In this document: piece after piece, positions 12,901-24,900 of the stretch | Position numbering within the stretch: the stretch's first letter is position 1 | Layout of the letters: every line of letters starts with the position of its first letter | Source: Chrysogorgia sp. JL179-B06 | Taxonomy: Eukaryota > Cnidaria > Anthozoa > Scleralcyonacea > Chrysogorgiidae | Direction of reading: 5' to 3' | Assembly: GCA_035772405.1 (NCBI GenBank) | Contig: JAYKKM010000193.1 | Span: 2,379,501-2,443,500, forward strand | Length of the DNA: 64,000 nt | Made by a program: the position numbers and the translations under genes | Notes under the pieces: model-generated | Database searches by the model: none | Told to the model about the DNA's origin: nothing | The model's input: the letters and a program-made list of their open reading frames with translations, nothing else

Positions 12901-15900
12901 CCATATATTATACGACATGTTTTAATCGAAGCTGTCGAGTTTACGTGGTGGTTTTATAACGACGGTCTTAGGCTCCACTACTTGTTTGTCTTGCCTAATC
13001 GTGTAGTACAGCGAACCAGCGGCTATTACCACTCCTATAGTACCTATGATGTATCCGTAGTTAAAACTATCGTCCTCACTTATGACTCTATCTCTCATCT
13101 TCCTCTCTTTGGCTGCTTTTATATAGCAGCTAAGCGTTTGCCTGCCTCTACTCTCTTAGGGTCTTTAACCCTTGTTGTCGACGTTATAATAGGTACGGAC
13201 TCACTGTCAGTCATCTATACCATACGTTATATCTCGTCACAGACCATCTCACAAACATCTAACAGGTCGTCTAACAGGTCGTCTCACAGTCATCTCACAG
13301 GTCGTCTCGCAGATAGAGTATTCGATGAACTTTCATTTTTTTCATTTTTTTGGTGATTAGACAGTGTGGTTTCACTCTTATATCTCCTATTACAGTACTC
13401 ACACAGGACTCTAGAGTCTGTCATATATGTCTCTATGAAGTGTATTATCTCATGTTGGTCTGAGGATAGTAGTGTGTTGTACCCTTGTGATCTTAGTCTC
13501 CTTAATACCCTCAACTGGTTATTCCTAATAACCCCATTACCTTTCGGTGTTTTGAACTCTATAGCAAAACCATTATATCTCTTGTGTAGTTGTGGAACTA
13601 TCAAGTCTGGTTGCCCACCACTGTAACCTTTCTTCCATCCATCTATTCTTTTAGTAGATGTGTCTTGGTACTCACCCAACCCTGGGATGACTATTGTTGG
13701 GTGGTACTCTCTAATGTACTTCACGATATCGTAGTGTAAATCTGTCTCATTCATTATAGATAACTGGTTGCATTGTGTGTACTGGCCCGTCTTTCTAATA
13801 GATGGTAACACCTCTGAGAACACCCATTTTTTAAACATCCTAGCAGACTCTAGTTTAGATGAGAATATTAGAGCGTAGACTCCAGACTCGTTGATTTGCC
13901 AAACTTGTCTGTTTTGACAGTCTGTATCAATTGGTATACTCTGAGGTGTTACTTTACTAACTTTTCTTCTCTCATCATCGTCGACATGATCTGTTATAGC
14001 CTTATACGGTCTCTTATATCCTAAAATCTCTGCAATTTCTTTTCCGTAGAACCAAATATTGTCTCCATCTTTTATAGCAGTGACTGACATGTCGTTATTT
14101 CTAAATATTTTAGTGATACTCATTACCTATACTATAACGTATGTTTTATTTTAAACTTAAAGTAGTGTTTTTCTTTAGGTAAAGCTGACCCCCCGTTTTG
14201 GGGGGTCAGCTATTCTTAAAAAATAACTGCTCAATACTCCTGGTTCTGATGTATAGACTGTACTTGGATGTATATTTTTAAACCCCGTTGAAACGACGGG
14301 GTTTAAAAAAAACAAAAAACACAATAATTTGCTTTGCACAAACACACGATCTGACCAACCCCCCAAAACGGGGGGGGGGGTTGGTCAGAACAAACTCCTA
14401 ATTGGTGATACTTATGAGCACCTACTCTTGGAACTTGTCGACTGACATATCACTAGTTCTTACGTGTAGACCCGTGTTTAAGGGGTGTCGGGGTCGGACC
14501 CCGCTTGTGTCTCGTATACTTTATTATACCTTTTCACCATTCCGTTGATTGGTGGACATAAGTCAGTCACATTGTCGTCCAACACTTTAACGTCTGAGAG
14601 GAACATTGACTCGTTGTAAGGAAGACCTCTAAGATACGATCTTAGTTGTGTCAATATCTTTTTGTAGCTAGTGTGCGCAAACTTGCAATGCTCCACTCTA
14701 CTCGTCAGATTGGATTTAGCCAAGTAGCCTTGGATGATCACACCAGGACCACTAATACAAGCAATGATTAGAGGGTTAACTGTTATCGATCCAGCTACAA
14801 TCCCTACTGTCGTTAACCCTATGCTAGTCATGTTTAACGATAGTTTAACTTTCTTCAACCTCTTGTATTTCCATTTGTAACAGGCTTCTAGTTTGTGGTA
14901 GTACGCGTACAAGCGTTTGAGCTCTACCACCTCTTCCTCTGGCATATCCTTTGATATGTGATTGAAAACAACAACTGACTTCCTCCTCATATATCTTAGC
15001 TCACATCATATTCCTTCATCATATCTCTACCAACTAATATTATGTCTCGGCTCGTCATGTAGCCAGAGACAACCCTCACACCGTAGAACTCTATCAAAGA
15101 CGGGTACTTATACGGTGAGAGTGGTATTTTTGGTCGATACACTCCAAAGATCGTTACGTAAGGAGACCCTATCTCTTCGTGGTTAGCTGTGAAGTCTGAG
15201 TCTGTTGATCTTACGTTGTTCACCTTAACGTAGGAGTTACCCATCCGCCAATGTATTGATATCATGTGTCTCTTGGTGATGTCGATGTTATTTGGGATTG
15301 TACACGTGTACTCCCTAGCTGGAGAGCCACCACCATATGATAATTTATCGTTTTCGCCTCCTTTGTATCCTATGTATTTGTCCCACGATCCATCATCGTT
15401 TGAGATAATTGCCTCCCAATCTATCGTAGAAACCCTCGTGACTAATCTCACTACCATAAAAACGGATATGTCACAGTATTGCATACGTGGACAGTTAAAA
15501 TGCACTCCAGCTTCAAACGGAGTTGGAGTTAGCTCAGGCGATAGGAAGCTATGACCGTTGTTAACACCAATAATAGGACCATACGTTGGATCGTATTGTA
15601 CTAACATGTTTGTTTTATCTCTAATGGTTTTCACTTTATTTGTTCCACTGTGGTACTCCACCATACTCACAGCATGGTTTGTGACGTTAAAATCAAATAG
15701 AACGTTATAGGACTGCGTTCTAAAGTATTGCGATAAGTATACAGACTCCAACACTTTTTTATTGATAGCATCCCAATCCTCTTCTGGATCTGCTACGTTT
15801 TTGAGTGCCCTGAACGCCATATCTATGTCTCCAGACATCCTCCCACCGCTAACGCTTAACTTAGGGTCACTGTCTAGATGTCTCTTCGCTCTTCTTAATA

Positions 15901-18900
15901 TTTTATCACTCTTGTAGTCTCTGTCCTCAAATCCATAACTTAGACTCATTATGTTATAACATATATTTGCTTACTAAATAGCCAGACGCAGCCGAAACCA
16001 ATAGAACTAGCCCCAACTCTGTCGTGTTATCACCTGGTGTCGCCTCTAGACGACGTTCTTGATGTGTCACCTTTGGTTTGTCAAGTGTCTCCAGATGCTC
16101 TCCACCTTCCTGGTGTGCCACGTTTGATGTCACCAGACGATTCGTCACCTTTGGTTTGTCAAGTGTCTCCAGACGCTCTCCACCTTCTTGGTGTGTCACG
16201 TTTGATGTCACCAGACGATTCGTCACCTTTGGTTTGTCAAGTGTCTCCAGGTGCTCTCCACCTTCTTGGTGTACTTTCTTAACCTCAGTCGTTTTCGCGT
16301 AGTTTAACCCACTGTTTACCCCAAACTTCATACTCTGTGTAGCAGTCTTCAATAGGTTGTTGTACCCAGCGATTTTGTTCTTGAGGATTACAACATTGCT
16401 TGGCATTAACCACGTAGACGGTGACAGCGCAAGGTTTTGGACAACATTAGTGTCTCTAATCGACTTGTTCATGTTGAGAATCCACGTTGACACGTCGTAG
16501 TTTATAACACTATCCTCCACCAACTTTCGGAACTCTTGTTGAGTCTCTAGACTACCTGCAGAATCACCAACGACTGACACACGTGTTCTCGCTTGTGCAC
16601 CAAGTGTGGAGTAAACGAAGGCTTCTATAGACTGATTTAGATATTGTCGCCCAATGTTGGTGAAACCATTCGACACCAGAGGAACGTATCGTTTGTAGTC
16701 GTTCTTAACGTCGTTAATAGTGAAGACTCTCTCCTCACCTGTTGTACCATCAGCAAGGACTTTACCCTGGTAGTAATGTTTTCTAGGAATCTTGTCTGTC
16801 TTACCATACAATTCTCCAGCGTCAAACTCTCTACTTATCGATCTCATACTCTCACCACCTTCCATCCTTCTGAGAAGTCTTCTAACAGTAAAGTACAGAT
16901 GAAACCTCATTACACTCGTCATAACAGGGTGAACTTCTTGCAATGGTGACAAGTGTTGTAACGACACTCCACAACAGAAACTCGCACAATACGTTGCAAA
17001 CACGACCCTATAGTAGCTCTCATTATCGTCCCACTTTGACTTTGTCTTTGACGTGGTGATTTGTAATATTGTTAACTTTGAGAGAAAGTAGTTCTTTTGA
17101 TTAACGAAGACTCTAAAGTTATTCACTGGGTAGTTCAACACGTTTTCCGTTGGATAGCCATCCCAAAGTCCCCAGTGGTTCTTGCGACCTTTTGATAGTG
17201 GTTGGATAGTTCCACCAGATAGCCATATTTTTGGAAACTTGTCGTCGTGACTAGACTTGTTGTTGTGTAACCAAATCCACATACTCTTGTCGTTTTTGAA
17301 GGTATCACTAGTTATGTTAGTGCTTATGATGTCGTTGTTTCTAAAATATATGTCAACGCCATTAACCTCACCGTCTTGTGAGACAGTTGGATCGAACTCA
17401 AACTTGCTCAAAGTGATGTGAGGGTACTTTTTGACTAGATTCAGCTTAGCCACGCGTATGGCATTAGCTATCTCTTCCTGGTCAGGTATTATTGGTTTGT
17501 TTATCGTTAGATACTTAGTGTACTCCGGGTTACTCCTAAACCTACTCGAGTCTACACTAACGTCACCAATATTAGTTTTCGTCACGAAGAATATATGTAT
17601 ATGCATATTGTCGTCAACATCAAGAAAAAACCTATTCTTGTCAGCATAAGGATACTTTCTTTTGAACACATCCATCATAACATACCGTACGTTATATGAG
17701 AGTGGTAGTATTGATTAGTGGTTCAACGAAAACTATAGACCTACCAGAGTCAACTATAGCAACTAACTCAGACCCTCACTTACTAGTGAAGAAGGCAACC
17801 ATCTTTTGGGACTACGTTAACGTAACCACAGTCAACAGTAAGATAACTTATAACAGTAACAACCACGTTTTTAGTCCTGGGTACCACACCTTTAAAACGA
17901 TTGCCGACGACTTGAAAGAGTTAGGAGACGTCAAGCTAGTGGCTAACAGATATGACTCGACGTGTACGATAACAACTGATCAACGAATAGAACTGTTTAG
18001 ATTTGGACAACTTCTAGGGTTTGACGAAAACACTACAATAGACACCACAAAAACCAGTCCTAACGTTGTGAACGTTAACAGAGGACTGAAATACGTACAA
18101 GTAACATCTAATATTGTGGACAGGTCTAATAACATAGTTAATGGTAGCAAAAGTGGTTGTATCGCAGTACTGCCAATAACTAGCACACAGACACTTAAGG
18201 GCTCTGTACAACATTTTGGTGTTGGGTCGAAAATCCCAATAAACAAAGGAGTCATCAACCAACTAGAGTTCAAGATAACAGATCAGGACGATAACAGTAT
18301 TAACGTTGGCGAGGTGTTGTTAGATTTACACATCACGTAGTGTATATGGAGCAAGAACTAAGAGATATTTACTACAACCCATCAACTGGTTACCAATCTG
18401 CCGAGAGGCTGTACCAAAAGGCACAAGAAGGCGGTCTAAACGTTAGTAGGGTAAAGATAAAGGACTGGTTAAAATCTCAAGACACGTACACCAGGTACAA
18501 ACCAGTTGTTAAGAAACACAAGTTTAGACAAACATTTGTTGACTATCTGGGTGAGCAGATACAGATGGACTTGGTTGACATGGGCAAGTACAAGCATAAG
18601 AACAACGGGTACTACTGGATACTAACAGCCACTGAGATCCTTAGTAGGTATGCTTTCGCAATACCCGTCTATAGGAAAGACACGAAAAACATGACTAAGG
18701 CTGTCACAAAGTTACTAGAGAAGGCTATAATTACAATAATTTACAAAACGACTTAAAGACATGAGTATACACTAACTTAATGAGTGTAGAACGTCAGGAG
18801 TCAGTGGAGGAAAAGACAGTGAGACTAAACAAAGAGTTGTTATTTATCTACCAGGTTAGAGAGATCAAACGACAACTCTTCGCTAAGACTATCTTAGAAC

Positions 18901-21900
18901 GTGAGAAACTAGACGAGAGGTTTAAACATACTGTACTCGGGGAAAGGATGACTAGCCACGACAGAGAGTTGCAGCTTCTACGTACTAATACTCGAAAAAC
19001 TATTTTGGGAAACGCGTGTGATGGTTTTAGAGTATAATTTATTTTCGTTTCATTTAACGAATTTTATTTAACGAAATTTATTTCGTATCGTTTTAGTAGT
19101 CTCGAAAGTGGGGTTAACAGCGAATTTTTAAATTTTGATTGCGAAGCATGAAAAAATGGAAAAATGCGCCGGTAGCCCCACTTTCTATACTACTTAGCTG
19201 GTCGAGTATGACGTATTGAGGTCCAAGACACTCAAACCCTCAAACCCTCAAGCAAGAACTCGCTGGCTTAGTGGCTCCCGCTTATAGCGGTAGTCACAAA
19301 AATGTCGATCCGATATTTTACTGTATATATGAACCACACGCTCGGTCAATAAGCTGTTATAAATATGATATTTCATCCAAGACGTTTACCTGGTCCATGG
19401 TCAGCAGTTATCATTAAACACATTTCAATAAATTCGCACGCGTATGTTGGAAGTCTACAAAAGTTTAAAAAATATTCGGGGTTAGGGACATAGATTAGAT
19501 GCGATTTTGAGAGTTGGTCCTTTGAAGCCACAAGTCGATTGTGAAGCAATCCCTTCACACATATAGAATGTTACCTACGTAATCACAACAAGTTGTTGGA
19601 AATAACTGCAACAGAATGGTTTATACAGAAAAAAGAAACGTCACAACTCGCAACAAGCTTGGAGAAACCCGTTACATGCAGATTAAAGTGACACTCCACA
19701 CCAAAAACAAGTGTTACTTTAGTTTTCTTGTAATGATTTTAGTTTTAGAGAAATTTGGTTTTGTTCATGGTATTTTTGGTAAATTGAAGGTCGCCATTTT
19801 TGGTCTGATTATGGACGAATGCGGTTGCACCGCAAAATAATATTTTGGGCTCGCATTTTGAGTTTGCCTAAGTAACCAGGCCTTATCCAAAATGGCAGCC
19901 AATATTTGGGTTAGGGTCAGAAAACTGGTGGAGGCTACTTCCACTGATCTCTAAATAAAGACTGGATTGAGCTTTCTATTGTATTTGAAGCCTGCATATT
20001 TGCATAATGTAAATTAACGAGAGATCATTAGAAACTCCGAGTTTGCAAGCAAATCAAACTGTTACGCTAGCAAAATAGGTTTAGTTCTGGCCAATATAGT
20101 TTCTTTGTTTAACATTAAATGCATAAAATCTTCAACCTAATTTGACGTCTCATATTAGGCTTCTCTCACTGGATAATTAGAGCCAACGGCGGCCATTGCT
20201 AAGGGACCAAAGTCGCAGTAAATCTGTCGGTAGGCCATGAATGGTTTTACCCAGTGATTTGAAAAATGTTTTCTGGTCCTCTTTATAGTAATATTATTTT
20301 ATTTTGTCGATGGTAAGAGCACATAAACCATCAAAAAACCTCATAGGATTCTCAGTTGGTCCCTGGTAATGGCGGACTTCCGGCTTCATTTTCAGAACAA
20401 TAGTTGCTCGATCCAGTCTTTATTTAGAGATCAGTGGCTACTTCAGATACGGTAGAGCACCTAGTCACCAGGACTTTGGTGATTGTTTATATAACATATA
20501 TGCTTCGTTCTTTAAAAAAACCCGCTTTAAATTTCTGTTTCGATTCAATAATAACCCTGCTTTTAATAACCCTGCTTTTCTGAATCGAAACAGAAATTTA
20601 AAGCGGGGTTTTTAAAGAACGAAGCATATATGTTATATAAACAATCACCAAAGTCCTGGTGACTAGGTGCTCTACCGTATCTGAAATAGCCTCCACCCCA
20701 AAAACTCGTTAGGCGGCGGGGTAGGGTTAGAAAACTCGTTAGGCGGGGGGTTATGGTTAGGATCTTTGTTGTTTTGGGGTTAGTGGTTATTTACATGGTT
20801 AAGTGACAAAATTCTGACGATTATATAGCTCCCCTTTTAGCTAATACTGGCGGCCATTTTCAATAAGGCCTGGTTACACAGGAAATTTCAAAAAACGAGC
20901 CCAAAATATTATTCTGCGGTTGCACCCATCAAATTAGACGTCATAGTGATAGAGACACTAGAAATCCACACCCATTCCGCACGTTGTAACCAATAAATTA
21001 TTGGCATTATTTTAGCATTGTAACCAATAAGTCAATTACTAATCCCACATTCATAGTCTCTCTCACTAGTCTACTAATTTAGGACCCCAAGAGGGGAGTG
21101 TATGTTGGGAGTGTATGTGGTGGGGGTTAGGGACGGAGGGAATACGGCCGGGGGGTTAGGACCTTTGTTGTTTTGGGGTTGGTTACAATCCAATAACTTA
21201 TTGGTTACAATGCTAAAATAATGTCAATAATTTATTGGTTACAACGTGCGGAACGGCTGAAATCCTGCACACTATTGGCATGCTAATGTGAAGGGTTTAT
21301 TTGTATAGTGTTTCTATCACTCGTTGAGTGCCGTGATAGTGTGAAGAAGGTCTAACGTTTCTAGCAAAGGACCTACATTAGAGAGTGCACTCTCTAACGA
21401 AGGGTCTTCGCTCGAAACGTTAGATCTCCTACACACTATTACGGCAGTACACCAACCTCTTAAAGTATTCGATTTGTATTTCTACACAGCAGCACAGCAC
21501 GTTTATATTACTTTAGACGAAATAGCCAACAAGACTGGCTATGATTTGTTGCTCTTGAGGCCATGACGTCATAACCTGCCTGTTAAAGGACATTGGCAAC
21601 AAAAATTAAATTTGTCTAATATGAAAGAACTCGTAAAATGATAGAGTAACACCTTTTACAACTTTTCTGTATTTTACTTTTACGTTTTTGAAATATTTCA
21701 GTTTGTTTGATATATAAATGAGATGGTCTCTGACGTCAGGTGCAGGGTAAAGAATTTTCACTCATTAAAATATTCGTTACATCCTCAAATTTGTTCCACA
21801 AATTTACTTGAAAATGTGCGTATAATAACTCCTCATGATAATGAACGTTGTAAACTTAGCAATCACTGAGATATAAGAAATTTTTTAATGAGTGAAAATT

Positions 21901-24900
21901 CTCTACCCACACCTGACGACAGAGACCATCTCATTTACATATCAAACAAACTGAAATATTTCAAAAACGAAGTAAAATACCGAAAAATTGTAAAAGGTGT
22001 TACTCTATCATTTTACGAGTTCTTTCATATTAGACAAACTTAATTTTTGTTGCCAATGTCCTTTAATCACTGATCTCTCAATAAAGACTGGATCGAGCAA
22101 CTACTGTTCAGAAAATGTACTATAGGCGACAGAGACTATCTGTCTCTGATATTTTAAGATACTAAAATGAATCAGTTGTCGAAGGTTTTCCCATAATATG
22201 GAACACAAACTACTCCTCCATAACAGTAACTATAAAGCCGGAATTAGCGCGTGGCGATCATATTGGAATAAGCACGTGGCGATTATATTGGAATTAGCGC
22301 GTGGCGATCATATTGGAGTGACCACGGCGGTCACACGGTGATCCACGGTGGTCACTCACTGTAATGGGTCGTAATTTGTGTTTTTAAATTACGGGAAAAC
22401 CTTCGACAACTTATTCATTTTAGCATCTTAAAAGATCAGAGACAGATAGTCTCTGTCGCCTACAGTAAAACTATATAGCGTGGTCCCTTCAAGATGGCCG
22501 CCGCGAAATATTCCCGGCTTCATTTTTTCGCAACATCCAAACAACAGTTGCTCGATCCAGTCTTTATTTAGAGATCAGTGCTGTTCGGGGCGTATAAAAT
22601 TTTACATGTTTACTAATTGTGGTAATAACTTCATTTTATAAGATCATTTGATATAAAGAAGGCCCTTCATCACTGATATTCTACACTTAGCTTTCGTTGC
22701 CATTTACTGTAGTCGTTAATCCGGAAACCCGATATTATCGTAATCACTAGAGTGGTTAATTGTCCTTTCGCAAACCAACGTTGAAGTCAATTTGAATGTA
22801 CCACTTGAATGTAAGACGAATAGAATGTACCACGAATTGCAATTTCATAACAAAAAGATGGAAGTAAAGGCGAAGCTACAACCAAAATATGGCTTCGAAT
22901 AATTCATTTAGATCATTTGACTGATGTTTTCGAGACAAATGGATTTGCAACTGCAGGATCCGCATAACATCAATGTTATTTTGCAGTCAAACGGTCGCGC
23001 GTAAATCAGCTTCCGAACAATCCATCACTTCAACGCTGGCGTTGAAATCATCAACAAATGCGCAGATTACTGCAGTCAAAACCTATACTGACTGAAAAGA
23101 TAATGATCGAAGCAGAACAAGAAGGTAAAGTGCGCAGTGCGGAAGCAGATTAACATTGATGTCATCGCGATGCAAAACATTTTATTCGAAAACATCTGCC
23201 AAGTGATCTAAATGAATTTTTCCAAGCCATATTTTGGTTGGAGTTTGCCTTTACTCCTGGTACATTCAAATTGACCTGCAATGTTTTCGAAACAACAATT
23301 AACCACTCTGGTGATTTAGATAGTAAGCTTGCGAGTACGAATACTGAAACATTCATTTCTCATTAGGAAAATGAAGTTCTACTCCAGATCCGATACGGAT
23401 ACCCAATGCGTCTCTCATCGTCTCTAATTATGCGTTCATTAGATTCAAATCAACCATCTACTAAACTTACTTTCTCTGAAACCACAGTAAGCCAAGAACT
23501 CCACCTACCCCAAGTCTGTCCTATAATACATATAACAATAATAAAACTGGTTACAGGCTTTCGTTCATCCACAAGAAAGTTATAGGTCGTTTTACAATTA
23601 AACGAACGAAGCAAACCTCGAAGATTTTTGTGATTGGAACTCCAGCGTAGAGCAGCTCTGCTCCTCTCTCGTCACAAATACTCGACATAAATGACGATGG
23701 TTTACGAATTAATCCCAGCTCCTAAAATTGAAGGATTATTTTTAAGTAAATGCAGAGGGACACTTTGTTTGGATAAGTCTTTTAGCTTGATGATCCACCT
23801 CGTACTCAGGGCATTTTTCCTCTACGGTGAAAGGTTTGCGAAAATGGCCCAGGGATCGAGATGACATGCACTCAGAATTTTCCATATGTACTTCTAGTAC
23901 GTATTCCATATAAGGAAGTGGCCGACGAGCAAATAGAAGGCATTGACGAGCAAATAGAAGGCATTGACGAGCAAATACATGGCACTCGTACCAGCCCACT
24001 GTTCGATTATCCGCTCTTTTTAAGAAAACTACATTCGCTAGCGTGATAACCTGTACGCATATTGTAAACAGATAATTTATCTTTGTTTTAATATATATTG
24101 TAGCTTTGGGAGTTGATTATTTCTCAAGAAAGTTCGTGTTTTTGTTTACAAGATGGTATGCGTATTGCGAAAATTATATTTTTGGGCATGTTCGATTATC
24201 CGCGCTTTTAAAGAGAACTAAGTTAGCTACCGGGTTAAAGCTGTACGTATGTTGTAAATAGATCATTTAACTTTCCTTTGATATATTCTATAGCTTTGGG
24301 GGTGGTTTATTTCTCAAGAAAACGTTTGCTAAAGGGTTAGGACCTTTGTTGTTTTGGGGTCGGTTACAATCCAATTAACTATATAGGAAGCTGGTACGAG
24401 GTTTCAACGTGTCAGCTATTTGCTCGTCAATGCCTTCTATTTGCGCCTCCTTATAAGGAATACGTACTAGATACCCCTATCGAATTTATGGGGTTTTGAT
24501 ATAATAATTTATGTATTATTTGTTCTTTTGTCTTTGTTAATGATCTGTAGACTTGCTGATGTAAAGCATTCATTCAATAAAGCCATTATATTTTTATCTC
24601 GCAGTAAAAAAGACGAGGAAATTTCTTAACAGCGGAACTTCACATCCCAGGGCCATTTTCGCCGACATTCCACAGTGGAGGCAAAATACCCTGGGTACGA
24701 GGTTGCTTGGTGATGAGGATTTCGTTGGAGACTCACAAAGTTCCATATTTCAAATATTTTTATTAGGATTGAACCGAACTTAATTTTACAAATCCAGTTG
24801 ATGTAATATTATATTGCTGCAGGAGTCAGGATTTAAAGAGTGAGTGTCAGGGTCATGCATTGGGCGCTCACATTCGTATGGCGGCCATTTTGTGGGCCGA

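Larger units (their letters stand above)
14124..14477. other. 354-bp non-coding gap with three hairpins
   Basis: The longest gene-free stretch in the element. It lies between the 3' end of the two-TM gene and the start of the nuclease gene, both on the minus strand. Apart from the three hairpins and the promoter-like motif beside 14123, nothing is recognised. A replication or packaging signal is an alternative to terminators. Confidence 0.6.
6957..19194. mobile_element. Polinton/Maverick-like protein-primed DNA transposon (defective copy)
   Basis: 12,238 bp with identical 48-bp inverted ends, the 6-bp target duplication TAGCTG, a family B DNA polymerase and a retroviral-type integrase. This combination defines Polintons/Mavericks. 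Genes lie close together, often 2-25 bp apart, without introns, in three blocks: plus (7002-11208), minus (11342-17678), plus (17696-19037). It is shorter than the usual 15-20 kb, and I recognise no FtsK/HerA-type ATPase (no Walker A motif in any ORF), adenain-like protease or double jelly-roll capsid protein. A BRO-N/VRR-NUC nuclease, a fibre-like protein and several membrane mini-proteins are present instead. Polymerase, integrase and one mini-gene are broken, so this copy is probably not autonomous. Confidence 0.95.
19815..20930. repeat. Nested palindromic repeat complex
   Basis: The outer arms share GCGGTTGCACC and AATATTTTGGGCTCG inverted at 19818-19855 and 20890-20925. Inside lie a long palindrome (20445-20688 plus 19927-19941) and an hAT-like MITE inserted in its left arm. 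Confidence 0.75.

Noticed and set aside
12705..13356. Plus-strand frames over the membrane mini-genes
   Set aside because: No recognisable features, and the minus-strand genes there have promoter motifs, tight spacing and TM/coil structure.
16037..16302. Two plus-strand frames with repeated [13 protein letters not shown] / [13 protein letters not shown] words
   Set aside because: They are alternative readings of the 78-bp repeats in the 574-aa gene on the other strand.
18340..18345. GTG start for the integrase
   Set aside because: An ATG follows two codons later, and GTG starts are not expected in animal or eukaryotic viral genes.
22068..22580. Clean 8-bp duplication around the second hAT-like MITE
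   Set aside because: Flanks (CCTTTAAT and CTGTTCGG) do not match; a neighbouring MITE adjoins the left end.
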